A stretch of DNA of 64,000 nucleotides from Acetatifactor aquisgranensis. Lineage in GTDB: Bacteria > Bacillota > Clostridia > Lachnospirales > Lachnospiraceae. This document shows positions 50,644 to 59,710 of the stretch, piece by piece. Every line of letters starts with the position of its first letter. Position 1 is the first letter of the stretch. The stretch is taken from contig NZ_CALPDH010000017.1 of NCBI RefSeq assembly GCF_943193215.1, positions 62,001 through 126,000 of the forward strand, read 5' to 3'. A model generated the notes under the pieces. That model searched no databases. It had not been told where the DNA came from and worked only from the letters and a program-made list of their open reading frames with translations. The translations under genes and the position numbers were made by a program.

Positions 50644-52095
50644 ATGGGAGTGTTATCGAATCTGGAACCACGGAAGGTGTTCTGTTTCTTTGAGGAAATC
50701 ACCCAAATCCCCCACGGCTCCGGCAATGTGGGGCAGATCAGCGACTATCTGGCGGAGTTTGCCGCAAAGCGGGGGCTGTACTGCGTCCAGGACGAGCTGA
50801 AGAACATCATCATTGTCAAGGAGGCCGTGCCGGGATATGAAGACGAACCCGTAGTGATACTGCAGGGCCACATGGACATGGTGGCGGTGAAAAAGCCGGA
50901 CTGCGATATCGACATGCGGAAAGAAGGCCTGCGGATAGCCGTCAAAGGCGACGAAATCTACGCGGAGGGCACCAGCCTCGGCGGCGACGACGGCATCGCG
51001 GTGGCTTACGCGTTGGCGCTCCTGGATTCCGATGCCATAAAGCACCCCCGCCTGGAGGTGATCGTCACCGTGGACGAGGAGGTGGGAATGGACGGCGCCA
51101 GGGGCATAGATTTATCTGTGCTTACCGGGAACCGCATGGTGAACCTGGACTCAGAAGAAGAGGGCATCTTCCTGACCAGCTGCGCGGGAGGAGCCAGGGT
51201 CAAGTGCAGGCTGCCCGTGGCTGCGGCGGAACAGGACGGTGAGGCCATGGAGGTAGTGATAGGAGGGCTCCTGGGAGGCCACTCCGGCGGAGAGATACAC
51301 AAGGAGAGGGGCAATTCCAACTGCCTGTTCGGCAGACTTCTGAACCGCCTTGCGGAAAAACTGCCTGTATGTCTTCTGGGGGCAGAGGGCGGACTGGCGG
51401 ATAACGCCATCTCCCGGGAGACAAAAGCCGTGCTCGTGGTGCAGGAGCAGGACAGGGCATTGTTCCTGGATACCGTAAAAGAGGTCGAGGCGGAATTTCG
51501 TTCAGAGCTGGCCTCCAGGGATCCGGATGTCCGTATCACAGTAGGAGAGGGGAAAAGAGGAAACTATCGGTGCGCTTCGGCAGAGGATACGAAAAAAGCG
51601 GCCGCGTTCCTGATTGCCCTGCCCAACGGCGTCCAGGCCATGAGCGCGGATATGCACGGATTGGTGGAGACCTCTCTGAATCTGGGCATCCTGAAATATG
51701 AGGACGGTGTCCTGAGCGCGGACTTCTCCGTGCGCAGCAGCGTGGAGAGCGCGAAGAGGGCATTGATAGACAGGCTGTGTGCAGTGACAGGACTGGCGGG
51801 GGGCAGCTGCATGGTCAGCGGCGATTATCCGGGCTGGAAATACCGCAAGGATTCCCCGCTGCGGGACAAGATGACGGCTCTTTATGAAAAAATGTACGGA
51901 AAAGCGCCTAAGGTGGAGGCTATCCACGCGGGCCTGGAATGCGGCATCCTGGGCAGCAAGATAAAGGATTTGGACTGTGTTTCCATGGGGCCCGACATGA
52001 AGGCCATCCATACCACAGAGGAGACCCTGAGCATTTCTTCCACCGGGCGGGTCTGGGAGTTTCTGGTCAGGCTGTTGGAAGAGAAAGAGAAGTAA
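50644..52095 (+). CDS. pepD: Aminoacyl-histidine dipeptidase (PepD, M20 family)
   Basis: A 483-residue zinc dipeptidase that splits Xaa-His and related dipeptides in the cytoplasm. It begins MGVLSNLEPRKVFCFFEEIT, the common PepD start; ATG 50632 is directly on the AAAGGA ribosome binding sequence and so less likely. Zinc and catalytic motifs are LQGHMDMV, GGDDGIAVAY, TVDEEVGMDGA and VNLDSEEEG, then ECGILGSKIKD near the C-terminus. The dimerisation insert between the two halves is present, with LLGGHSGGEIHKERGN. The length matches the family. A terminator-like hairpin follows. Confidence 0.93.
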   Translation: MGVLSNLEPRKVFCFFEEITQIPHGSGNVGQISDYLAEFAAKRGLYCVQDELKNIIIVKEAVPGYEDEPVVILQGHMDMVAVKKPDCDIDMRKEGLRIAVKGDEIYAEGTSLGGDDGIAVAYALALLDSDAIKHPRLEVIVTVDEEVGMDGARGIDLSVLTGNRMVNLDSEEEGIFLTSCAGGARVKCRLPVAAAEQDGEAMEVVIGGLLGGHSGGEIHKERGNSNCLFGRLLNRLAEKLPVCLLGAEGGLADNAISRETKAVLVVQEQDRALFLDTVKEVEAEFRSELASRDPDVRITVGEGKRGNYRCASAEDTKKAAAFLIALPNGVQAMSADMHGLVETSLNLGILKYEDGVLSADFSVRSSVESAKRALIDRLCAVTGLAGGSCMVSGDYPGWKYRKDSPLRDKMTALYEKMYGKAPKVEAIHAGLECGILGSKIKDLDCVSMGPDMKAIHTTEETLSISSTGRVWEFLVRLLEEKEK

Positions 52096-52143
52096 CGAAA
52101 ATAAGAATGATGAAATTTTCCCATACCTGAATGCTCCAAAATG

Positions 52144-52194
52144 AAAGGTGCAAAGTCTTTGATAATTCCATAGAGACTTTACACCTTTGTTTTT
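52144..52194 (+). terminator. Terminator-like hairpin after pepD
   Basis: A 15-nt stem with one mismatch (52144-52158 with 52174-52188) and a 15-nt loop is followed by GTTTTT. It lies 49 nt after the pepD stop. Confidence 0.65.
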
Positions 52195-52285
52195 GGTTGC
52201 TGTTCAGTTGTGGTCAAAGTGTTATAGTTTCCGGAAAGCAGGTGATCATAGGTCTTACCTTTTTGATTATCCTTTATGCGCATGA

Positions 52286-52330
52286 AAAAAGAAAGTGCCA
52301 AAAGCCGGTAAAATCAAGCCTTTGACACTT
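52286..52330 (-). terminator. Terminator of tRNA-Pro transcript
   Basis: Read on the minus strand, a 13-bp stem (arms at 52318-52330 and 52293-52306) is followed by TCTTTTTT. It lies just downstream of the tRNA gene. Confidence 0.7.
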
Positions 52331-52339
52331 CCCGCTCTA

Positions 52340-52414
52340 TCGGAGTGGCGGGATTCGAACTCGCGACCTCCGCCTCCCTAAGACGGCGCTCTAACCAAGC
52401 TGAGCCACACCCCG
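52340..52414 (-). tRNA. tRNA-Pro (anticodon AGG)
   Basis: The minus strand folds as a tRNA. The acceptor stem pairs CGGGGTG with CACTCCG, discriminator A. The D arm is GCTC/GAGC, the anticodon stem is CCGTC/GGCGG around loop TTAGGGA, and the T loop is TTCGAAT. The anticodon is AGG (52377-52379), which reads CCU for proline. The T stem has one A-C mismatch. CCA is not encoded and must be added. The spacer 52096-52667 around it holds only two terminators and one promoter besides. Confidence 0.88.
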
Positions 52415-52601
52415 TAAGACATTTAGTATTATAATGTGTACCGGGAAAAAATGCAACCTTTTTTTTGCAAATTTTGCAAATTAGTAGAAATAGATAAGTA
52501 AAATCAGAAATTCCGCATATATATTAGGCAAATCGACCAAGGTGATAAAATGCACGCTGAAGTCATAAACATTCGTAAACATTCAAAAGTCAACAGATAT
52601 A

Positions 52602-52629
52602 TTGAAAACAGTGCGGAATCTGTTATAAT
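52602..52629 (+). promoter_or_regulatory. Promoter for rRNA methyltransferase gene
   Basis: TTGAAA (52602-52607) and a perfect TATAAT (52624-52629) are 16 nt apart, about 40 nt before the start codon. Confidence 0.6.
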
Positions 52630-52667
52630 ATGGGTGCAGAAAAGTGATTTGCAGGAGAGGGAAAAAT

Positions 52668-54005
52668 ATGCCTATGAAAGCAACACCAGGAAGAGAGAGG
52701 CCTGAAAAAGCAAAGTTCCAGGGAGGGGCCTCAAATTTAAAAAACGGAGAAAGAAGAGCGCCAAAGCAAGGGGCAGCCGGACGGGAAGCGTCAAAGCGGG
52801 AGGTAAGGCAGGTGCCGGAACGAGGAAAGCCGCAGGGGAGAGAACAGGGAACCGGAAAAGGCCCAAAACAGAAACTCTGCCCCGTATCCTCCAAATGCGG
52901 CGGTTGTCAGTGGATCGACCAAAGCTACAGCAAGCAGCTGGAGGCCAAATCCACAAAATTCCGCAAACTCATGGAACCCTATTGCAGGCCGGAGCCCATC
53001 ATCGCCATGGACGAGCCTGCCCATTACCGCAACAAGGTGCACGCAGTCTTCGGAGAGGACAAGAGACACAATGCCATCTCCGGCACCTATGAGGAAAAGA
53101 GCCATCGCATCGTTCCCATAGACAGCTGCCTGATAGAGAACCGGAAAGCGGATGAGATTATCGTGTCCATCCGGGGGCTTTTGAAGTCTTTCAAGATACG
53201 CCCTTATGACGAGGATACCGGCAGGGGGCTGCTGCGCCACGTGCTGATTCGCGTAGGGCATGCCACGGGACAGATCATGGTGGTGCTGGTGCTGGGCTAT
53301 CCCGTTTTGCCCTCCAAAAATAATTTCGTGAAAGCGCTGCTGAAGATTCACCCGGAAATCACCACCATGGTGATCAATGTCAACGACAGGGATACCAGTA
53401 TGATTCTGGGGGAGAAAGAACAGGTGATATACGGAAAAGGATACATCGAGGATGAACTCTGCGGCATGACTTTTCGAATCTCTCCCAAATCTTTCTATCA
53501 GGTGAATCCCGTGCAGACCGAGAAACTGTACGCAAAAGCGATGGAATATGCGCGGCTGACAGGAAAAGAGACCGTGCTGGACGCCTACTGCGGCACAGGG
53601 ACCATAGGCATGATTGCCAGCAGGCAGGCCGGAAATGTGCTGGGGGTGGAGCTGAACAGAGACGCGGTCCGCGATGCCGTCAGCAATGCGAAGCGAAACG
53701 GAATCACCAATGTCCGTTTTTATCAGAAAGACGCGGGAGCGTTCCTCCTGGAGATGGCGGAGGCGGGAGCGAAGCTGGACGTGCTGTTTTTGGATCCTCC
53801 CAGAACAGGCAGCAGCGAGGCGTTCTTAAACGCGGCGGCAAAGATAAAGCCTAAGCGAATCGTATATATTTCCTGTAACCCGGGTACTTTGGCGGAGGAT
53901 CTGAAGACCCTGGTGAAAAAAGGATATAAAACGGAAAAATGCGTAGCGGTAGACATGTTCCCATATACGGACGCCATAGAGGCTGTGGTGGCCCTGTCCC
54001 TGTGA
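52668..54005 (+). CDS. rlmD: 23S rRNA (uracil-5-)-methyltransferase, RlmD/RlmCD type
   Basis: A 445-residue SAM-dependent RNA methyltransferase. ATG 52668 has AGGAGAGGG 6 nt upstream. The first 68 residues are a basic, low-complexity tail (Lys, Arg, Gly, Pro) that may bind rRNA and takes the place of a TRAM domain. Iron-sulfur ligands are C71, C77 and C80 (CPVSSKCGGCQW) with a fourth further on. The methyltransferase part has FYQVNPVQTEKLY, VLDAYCGTGTIGM and LDPPRTGSS, and the catalytic cysteine is C403 in ISCNPGTLAEDL. These enzymes form 5-methyluridine in 23S rRNA; Gram-positive members may modify two sites, so the exact position is uncertain. Confidence 0.87.
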   Translation: MPMKATPGRERPEKAKFQGGASNLKNGERRAPKQGAAGREASKREVRQVPERGKPQGREQGTGKGPKQKLCPVSSKCGGCQWIDQSYSKQLEAKSTKFRKLMEPYCRPEPIIAMDEPAHYRNKVHAVFGEDKRHNAISGTYEEKSHRIVPIDSCLIENRKADEIIVSIRGLLKSFKIRPYDEDTGRGLLRHVLIRVGHATGQIMVVLVLGYPVLPSKNNFVKALLKIHPEITTMVINVNDRDTSMILGEKEQVIYGKGYIEDELCGMTFRISPKSFYQVNPVQTEKLYAKAMEYARLTGKETVLDAYCGTGTIGMIASRQAGNVLGVELNRDAVRDAVSNAKRNGITNVRFYQKDAGAFLLEMAEAGAKLDVLFLDPPRTGSSEAFLNAAAKIKPKRIVYISCNPGTLAEDLKTLVKKGYKTEKCVAVDMFPYTDAIEAVVALSL

Positions 54006-54072
54006 AATGCTTAAAGCGGTATAGTACAGAGTGGTATGGAATGGCCCCCAATGAAATAAATGGAGATAAAAG

Positions 54073-55080
54073 ATGAAGAAAATATTGCTGATAGCCACAG
54101 GCGGCACCATCGCTTCGGGATATACACAGGAGGGACTTGCTCCCAAGATAGCGGCAGCTGAGCTGCTGCAGTATGTGGAGGGATATCAGGATTTCTGCCG
54201 GGTGGACGTGGTGCAGCCCTTTGGCCTTGACAGCACCAATATATACGGGAAGCACTGGCTGGAGCTGGCGGATCTGATTGAGTATCACTATAATGACTAC
54301 GACGGATTCGTCATCTGCCATGGCACGGATACCATGGCTTTCACGGCTGCCGCCTTGTCCTATCTGGTGCAGAACAGCAGAAAGCCCGTGGTGGTCACCG
54401 GAGCCCAGAAGCCCATAAACCTGCCCATAACCGACGCCAGGACCAATCTGCTGGACAGCCTGCGCTTTGCCTCTGAGGAGAGGGCTTACGATGTGAACAT
54501 CGTCTTCGGCGGCAATGTGATAGCCGGGACCCGGGCGAAAAAAGAGCGGTCCAAAAGCTATAACGCCTTTTCCAGCATCAATTATCCGAACATAGCCACC
54601 ATACGGGACGGCAGAGTGGTGTTCTATATCGAGGATAAGGACAGGATGACCGGCGAAGTGACTTTCTATCATAAGCTCAACGAGCGGATTCTGCTGCTGA
54701 AGCTGATGCCTGGTATGGACGGGATGGTGCTGGACAGGCTCTTCCCCTATTATGACGGCGTGATCATCGAGGCCTTTGGCGTGGGAGGGCTTCCGGACTA
54801 TGGGCAGACGCCCTTTTATTCGGAAATCCGCCGCTGGATCGACGCAGGCAAGCTGGTGATGATGGCCACCCAGGTGACCCATGAGGGCAGCGACATGGAG
54901 GTCTACCAGGTGGGAAAGGCGATCAAGGAAGAGTTCCACCTGATGGAGACCTATGACATGACGCTGGAGGCCACGGTGACCAAGGTCATGTGGGTGCTGG
55001 GGCAGACGAGGGAGCCGGAGCAGTTCCGCAGGCTGTTCTACGAGACGATCAATCATGACATTTTATTAAAAGAAATGTAA
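54073..55080 (+). CDS. Type I L-asparaginase
   Basis: A 335-residue cytoplasmic asparaginase, which converts asparagine to aspartate and ammonia. Both catalytic threonine regions are clear: ATGGTIASGYT with T12, and DGFVICHGTDTMAFTAAALSY with the T-D pair and, downstream, the lysine in VTGAQKPINLP. There is no signal peptide, which supports the type I (AnsA-like) class. GGAG precedes the ATG. It follows the methyltransferase by 67 nt and precedes an ABC importer gene set by 20 nt in the same direction, so they may be co-transcribed. A glutaminase side activity is possible. Confidence 0.92.
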   Translation: MKKILLIATGGTIASGYTQEGLAPKIAAAELLQYVEGYQDFCRVDVVQPFGLDSTNIYGKHWLELADLIEYHYNDYDGFVICHGTDTMAFTAAALSYLVQNSRKPVVVTGAQKPINLPITDARTNLLDSLRFASEERAYDVNIVFGGNVIAGTRAKKERSKSYNAFSSINYPNIATIRDGRVVFYIEDKDRMTGEVTFYHKLNERILLLKLMPGMDGMVLDRLFPYYDGVIIEAFGVGGLPDYGQTPFYSEIRRWIDAGKLVMMATQVTHEGSDMEVYQVGKAIKEEFHLMETYDMTLEATVTKVMWVLGQTREPEQFRRLFYETINHDILLKEM

Positions 55081-55100
55081 AATCCGCAGAGCGGCGGAAA

Positions 55101-56153
55101 ATGAGAGGCAGGAAAAGACACAAGGAAATGGAAATCGATATAAATGGAACACGAAAAAACGTACAAAAATATACGCAGAAAGGAAAGCGGAGCGTCCGAC
55201 GCCGCATTCTGCTCTGCGCACTGCTGCTTTGCTGCTGCCTGTGCGCCTGTGGCAGGCAGGAGTCCGAGACCGTGAGGATAGGCTCGCTGAAAGGCCCCAC
55301 TTCTCTGGGCATTCTATTCATGATGGAGGAGGCGGAACAGGGGCGGACGGATTGCGAGTACGAATTCCGGATGGCCGCAGGAGCTGACGAGCTGCTGCCG
55401 CTTCTGGTAAAGGGGGAACTTGACATTGCGTTAGTTCCTGCTAACGTAGCCGCGGTGCTCTACCGGAAGACTGAGGGCGGCGTGACGGTCATCGACATCA
55501 ATACCCTGGGAGTCCTGTATCTGGTCACAGGCAGCACGGAAATCACCGGCGTACCCGATCTAAAAGGTCACACTATCTATCTCACGGGAAAAGGCGCCAC
55601 GCCGGAGGCTTCTCTGAAGTTCATCCTGCAGAAGAGCGGCCTGACAGAGGATGACTATAAGCTGGAATACAAATCCGAGGCCGCGGAGGTGGCTGCGGTC
55701 CTGGCACAGAACCCCGACGCCATCGGCCTGCTGCCCCAGCCTTTCGCCACGGCGGCCCTGATGCAGAATGAGAATCTGCGGATAGCGCTGGACATGAGCG
55801 CGGTGTGGGAATCTCTCCAGGAGGAAGAGGGAGGCGCCATGGTTACAGGCGTCACTGTGGTCCGCAATGAGTTCCTGCGGGAGCGCCGGGAGAGCGTGGA
55901 AACCTTTCTGGAGCAGCACAGGGACAGTGTGGCGGCCATCAATGCGGATCCCGAGGCCGGAGCCGCCCTTGCCGTGGAGGCCGGTATCGTCGCAGAGGAG
56001 CCCGTTGCGGTGCAGGCCATCCCCCGGTGCAATCTGGTCTGTGTCACCGGTGAGGAGATGAAGAGCGCTCTGTCCGCTTACCTGGACGTGCTGGCTGAAT
56101 TTGACGCAGAGCTGGTGGGCGGCGGTCTGCCGGAGGAGGATTTTTATTATTAA
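55101..56153 (+). CDS. ABC-type substrate-binding lipoprotein (NMT1/SsuA-like)
   Basis: A 350-residue lipoprotein. After a long basic leader, the hydrophobic segment ends in lipobox LCAC with C50. The mature protein reads RIGSLKGPTSLGILF and then KGELDIALVPANVAAVLYRK and INTLGVLYLVTG, followed by DLKGHTIYLTGKGATPEASL, a pattern of the NMT1/SsuA-like binding proteins for pyrimidine precursors, sulfonates or nitrate. ATG 55101 is used; ATG 55128 behind AAGGAA would shorten the unusually long leader. It is followed by the fused permease-ATPase gene, its evident partner. The substrate is unknown. Confidence 0.85.
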   Translation: MRGRKRHKEMEIDINGTRKNVQKYTQKGKRSVRRRILLCALLLCCCLCACGRQESETVRIGSLKGPTSLGILFMMEEAEQGRTDCEYEFRMAAGADELLPLLVKGELDIALVPANVAAVLYRKTEGGVTVIDINTLGVLYLVTGSTEITGVPDLKGHTIYLTGKGATPEASLKFILQKSGLTEDDYKLEYKSEAAEVAAVLAQNPDAIGLLPQPFATAALMQNENLRIALDMSAVWESLQEEEGGAMVTGVTVVRNEFLRERRESVETFLEQHRDSVAAINADPEAGAALAVEAGIVAEEPVAVQAIPRCNLVCVTGEEMKSALSAYLDVLAEFDAELVGGGLPEEDFYY

Positions 56154-57477
56154 TGTTATCAAAAGGTACAGAAAATTTATTATCATACTTGGCTGGCTGG
56201 CGGTCTGGCATCTCCTTGCTCTGCTTGTGGACAATGAGATACTGCTGGCCGCTCCTTTGGAGACGGGGCGGGAGATATTGGCCCTGTCCTGCAAGGGCGG
56301 CTTTTATCTGACAGTGGGGAGGAGTCTCCTGCGCATTGCGCTGGGGTTTCTGGCGGGATGCGCATCGGCCTTTCTCCTGGCGGTCTGCAGCAGGCGGAAA
56401 TCCTTTATGGAAGAAATCCTGTCCCCTGTGATGACGCTGATGAAAGCGGTTCCCGTGGCATCTTTCGCGGTGCTGCTGCTCATCTGGTGGGGGTCCTCCT
56501 TTCTGGCGGTGGCGGTGTGCTTCATGGTAGTGCTGCCGAATCTGTATCTCAATATTCTGGAGGGCCTGAAGAGCACCGACGTGAGGATGCTGGAAATGGC
56601 CCGGGTCTTCCGGCTGCCTCTGCGGAATCGTTTTTTCTACATCTACCGTCCGGCGCTGAAACCTTTTTTATACAGCGGCCTGAAGCTTTCCCTGGGAATG
56701 TGCTGGAAGTCCGGTGTTGCGGCGGAGGTGATCGGCACGCCGGATTTCTCCATCGGAGAGAGGCTGTACCTGTCGAAAGTCTACCTGGACACGGCGGGCA
56801 TCTTTGCGTGGACTGCCGTCGTCATACTGATGAGCGTTCTGTTTGAAAAGGCGGTTATGTGGCTTTTGGAGCGTTTCCTCAGATGGGAGCCTGCCTGCGG
56901 GAAGCAGAGAAGCGCCGGAAATGCGGATAATCACCGTATAATTAAAAGCGATATTTCGATAAAGGTGTCGGATGTCACAAAAATATATGGGGAACAGACG
57001 GTGCTGGATCATTTCAGCGCAGACTATATTGCCGGAGAAACCTATTATCTCACCGGCCCTTCCGGCAGCGGCAAGACCACGCTCCTGCGCATTCTGGCGG
57101 CGCTGGCCCGGCCGGATTCCGGTGAAGTCATCCTCCCCTCCTCCTGCGGCATGGTCTTTCAGGAGGACAGGCTCTGTGAGGACTTCAGCGCGGTCAAAAA
57201 TGTGGAACTGGTCACAGGGGACAGTAAAAAGGCGCAGGAGGCCCTGGGGCAGCTGCTGGAGCGGGAGGCTCTGCACAGGCCCTGCAGGGAACTCAGCGGC
57301 GGCATGAAGCGCAGGGTGGCGCTGGTCCGCGCCATGGAGGCGGAAAGCGGGTATCTTCTCCTGGACGAGCCCTTCGCGGGAATGGACCAAAAGACCCGCC
57401 GTCAGGCTGAGGACTATATCCGCGCAAGGCAGGCAGGCCGCACCATGATTATAGCGGACCACTTTAACAATTTTTAA
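56101..57477 (+). CDS. Fused ABC importer: permease and ATPase in one polypeptide
   Basis: One reading frame encodes a permease (about residues 20-270; TM segments, KAVPVASFAVLLLIWWG and an EAA-type coupling loop LEMARVFRLPLRNRFF) joined to an ABC ATPase (about 285-458; Walker A GPSGSGKTTLL, Q loop VFQEDR, signature LSGGMKRR, Walker B LLLDEPFAGMD, switch histidine in IIADHF). Nitrate/sulfonate-type importers usually encode these separately. The ATPase is short and lacks a C-terminal regulatory tail. TTG 56101 is the only conventional start upstream of the first membrane helix and lacks a ribosome site; GGAGGAGG at 56132-56139 instead points to a rare ATT start at 56146 or 56149. The partner is the preceding lipoprotein. 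Confidence 0.85.
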   Translation: MTQSWWAAVCRRRIFIINVIKRYRKFIIILGWLAVWHLLALLVDNEILLAAPLETGREILALSCKGGFYLTVGRSLLRIALGFLAGCASAFLLAVCSRRKSFMEEILSPVMTLMKAVPVASFAVLLLIWWGSSFLAVAVCFMVVLPNLYLNILEGLKSTDVRMLEMARVFRLPLRNRFFYIYRPALKPFLYSGLKLSLGMCWKSGVAAEVIGTPDFSIGERLYLSKVYLDTAGIFAWTAVVILMSVLFEKAVMWLLERFLRWEPACGKQRSAGNADNHRIIKSDISIKVSDVTKIYGEQTVLDHFSADYIAGETYYLTGPSGSGKTTLLRILAALARPDSGEVILPSSCGMVFQEDRLCEDFSAVKNVELVTGDSKKAQEALGQLLEREALHRPCRELSGGMKRRVALVRAMEAESGYLLLDEPFAGMDQKTRRQAEDYIRARQAGRTMIIADHFNNF

Positions 57478-57508
57478 GAATTAAAGCCGAAGAAAAAAGC
57501 AAAAACAT

Positions 57509-57537
57509 TTGTATTTTCAATTTCTGTATGTTATAAT
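57509..57537 (+). promoter_or_regulatory. Promoter for tig
   Basis: TTGTAT (57509-57514) and a perfect TATAAT (57532-57537) are 17 nt apart, 75 nt before the tig ATG. Confidence 0.65.
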
Positions 57538-57612
57538 GGTTTAATGAGTGCGAGTGCGTCTGCTGCGTAGGCGGAAAATAGAACGCAGGCGATTGAAGGA
57601 GGAAATGTAAAA

Positions 57613-58902
57613 ATGAGTTTACAGGTAGAGAAATTAGAGAACAATATGGCAAAACTGACGATTGAAGTGCCTGCGGAGGAATTGGAGAAAGCCATCGAGG
57701 GCGCATATCAGAAGAGCAAAAACCGTATCAGCATTCCGGGTTTCCGCAAGGGCAAGGCCCCCCGCAAGATAATCGAGCAGATATACGGCAGGGAGATTTT
57801 CTATGAAGACGCAGCCAATGCGCTGATTCCGGATGCCTATGAGAAAGCTTATGACGAGTGCGAAGAGGAAATCGTGTCCAGCCCCAAGATTGATGTAGAA
57901 CAGCTGGAGGCCGGAAAGCCGTTCATCTTTACCGCAGAGGTAGCCTTAAAGCCTCAGGTGACCATTGGACAGTACAAGGGCATGAAGGTGGACAAGGCTG
58001 ATCTGGATGTGACAGAGGAAGAGATTACCGCGGAGATTGACAAGGAGAGAGAGAAGAATGCCAGGACGGTGGATATCACCGACAGGGCTGTAAAGGACGG
58101 TGATATCGCCACCATCGATTTCGAGGGATTCGTGGACGGCGTGGCATTTGACGGCGGCAAGGGAAGCGATTATCCCCTGACCATCGGTTCCCATGCGTTC
58201 ATCCCCGGTTTTGAAGAGGAACTGATCGGCGCGGAAATCGGAGCGGAGACGGACGTGAACGTGACTTTTCCCGAGGATTATCAGGCGGAGGAGCTGGCGG
58301 GCAAGGCGGCAGTGTTCAAGTGTACGGTCAAGAGACTGCAGGAGAAGCAGATGCCCGAACTTGACGACGACTTCGTAAGCGAGGTTTCCGAGGAGAGCGA
58401 TACCGTAGAGGAATATAAGGAAGAAATCCGCAAGAAGCTGGCCGGCCGCAAGGCCGACGAGGCCAGGGCAGTCAAGGAGGACGCTGTCATCGACGCTATC
58501 ATCGCCGATGCCCAGATGGATATCCCCGAGGCCATGGTGGAGACCCAGCAGAGACAGATGGTGCAGGAGTACGCTCAGAGGATGCAGTCCCAGGGCATCA
58601 GCATGGAGCAGTACATGCAGTTCACCGGCATGACCAATGAGATGCTCTTAGAGCAGGTGAAGCCCCAGGTCATGAGGAGAATCCAGTCCAGGCTGGTACT
58701 GGAGGCTGTGGTGGCCGCAGAAAACATCGAGGTCACCGAGGAGGAAATCAATCAGGAGCTGAAGACCATGGGCGAGGTCTACCAGATGGAGGCCGACAAA
58801 GTGGAAGAGCTTCTGGGCGAGAACGGAAGAAAGCAGGTGGCTGATGACCTTAAGGTCAAGAAAGCCATGGAGTTCGTAGTGGAGAACGCGGAAGAAGTGT
58901 GA
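57613..58902 (+). CDS. tig: Trigger factor (ribosome-associated chaperone)
   Basis: A 429-residue trigger factor, which folds nascent proteins at the ribosome exit. The N-terminal ribosome-binding signature is GFRKGKAPRKIIEQIYG (near residue 45). The peptidyl-prolyl isomerase domain starts around residue 150 with DGDIATIDFEGFVDGVAFDG and includes FIPGFEEELIGAE. The helical C-terminal chaperone arms follow to an acidic end. Length and domain order are normal. AAGGAGG precedes the ATG. It heads the tig-clpP-clpX cluster common in Firmicutes. Confidence 0.96.
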   Translation: MSLQVEKLENNMAKLTIEVPAEELEKAIEGAYQKSKNRISIPGFRKGKAPRKIIEQIYGREIFYEDAANALIPDAYEKAYDECEEEIVSSPKIDVEQLEAGKPFIFTAEVALKPQVTIGQYKGMKVDKADLDVTEEEITAEIDKEREKNARTVDITDRAVKDGDIATIDFEGFVDGVAFDGGKGSDYPLTIGSHAFIPGFEEELIGAEIGAETDVNVTFPEDYQAEELAGKAAVFKCTVKRLQEKQMPELDDDFVSEVSEESDTVEEYKEEIRKKLAGRKADEARAVKEDAVIDAIIADAQMDIPEAMVETQQRQMVQEYAQRMQSQGISMEQYMQFTGMTNEMLLEQVKPQVMRRIQSRLVLEAVVAAENIEVTEEEINQELKTMGEVYQMEADKVEELLGENGRKQVADDLKVKKAMEFVVENAEEV

Positions 58903-58917
58903 GAAGTGCACTCACAC

Positions 58918-58986
58918 GGAAGAATGCCCAAGCGAGCCCAGCTCGCTTTGTGCATGAGCATTCTTCCAAGCGCGGTTATTGCGCTT
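58918..58986. repeat. Nested hairpin element between tig and clpP
   Basis: An outer perfect 10-bp stem (58918-58927 with 58958-58967) encloses a perfect 8-bp stem (AAGCGAGC/GCTCGCTT, 58930-58948). Immediately after, AAGCGC and GCGCTT form a third small hairpin (58968-58986). The layout looks like a small interspersed repeat or processing element. No T tract follows, so it is not a normal terminator. Confidence 0.5.
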
Positions 58987-59070
58987 TGCCCGCAGCATTT
59001 GTTAGTACCGCCAAGCGGCATGATTGGAAGTGTGCAGGCGGGTGCGGAATCAGGATAGGAGGTTTTTATA

Positions 59071-59670
59071 ATGAGTTTAGTGCCTTATGTCATTGAACAG
59101 ACCAGCAGAGGCGAGCGGTCTTATGATATTTATTCCAGACTGTTGAAAGACAGAATCATCATGCTGGGAGAAGAGGTGAACGATGCCTCCGCCAGCGTCG
59201 TGGTGGCGCAGCTTCTGTTCCTGGAGGCGGAGGATCCTGAAAAGGACATCCACCTGTATATCAACAGCCCGGGCGGCGTCATCACGGCAGGCATGGCGAT
59301 TTACGATACCATGCATTATATCAAGTGTGACGTGTCCACGGTGTGTATAGGCATGGCGGCCAGCATGGGTTCTTTCCTGCTTGCCGGCGGCGCCAGGGGA
59401 AAGCGTTTCGCGCTTCCCAATGCGGAGATCATGATTCATCAGCCGGCAGGCGGGACCCAGGGCCAGGCTACGGAGATTGATATCGCCGCGAAGCATATCT
59501 TGAAGACCAGAGAGAAACTGAACCATATCCTTGCCGAGAATACCGGCAGGGACTATGAGACCATATGCTCCGATACCGAGCGCGATAACTGGATGAGCGC
59601 CGAGGAGGCTAAGGAGTATGGAATCGTCGATATGGTCATCAGCTCTCATGCCGCGCAGGAAGAGAAGTAA
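59071..59670 (+). CDS. clpP: ATP-dependent Clp protease proteolytic subunit
   Basis: A 199-residue ClpP serine protease subunit. The catalytic triad is S98 (GMAASMGSFLL), H123 (MIHQPAGG) and D172 (ERDNWMS). The N-terminal axial loop and SPGGVITAGMAIYDT stretch are typical. There is a good GGAGG 8-10 nt before the ATG. It forms the proteolytic chamber used by ClpX, encoded next, and other Clp ATPases. Its length is normal, and a single ClpP gene is present here. Confidence 0.97.
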   Translation: MSLVPYVIEQTSRGERSYDIYSRLLKDRIIMLGEEVNDASASVVVAQLLFLEAEDPEKDIHLYINSPGGVITAGMAIYDTMHYIKCDVSTVCIGMAASMGSFLLAGGARGKRFALPNAEIMIHQPAGGTQGQATEIDIAAKHILKTREKLNHILAENTGRDYETICSDTERDNWMSAEEAKEYGIVDMVISSHAAQEEK

Positions 59671-59710
59671 TCCTGCTTAATCTGTGAAGTAAATTTTTTA
59701 GGAGAAAAGA

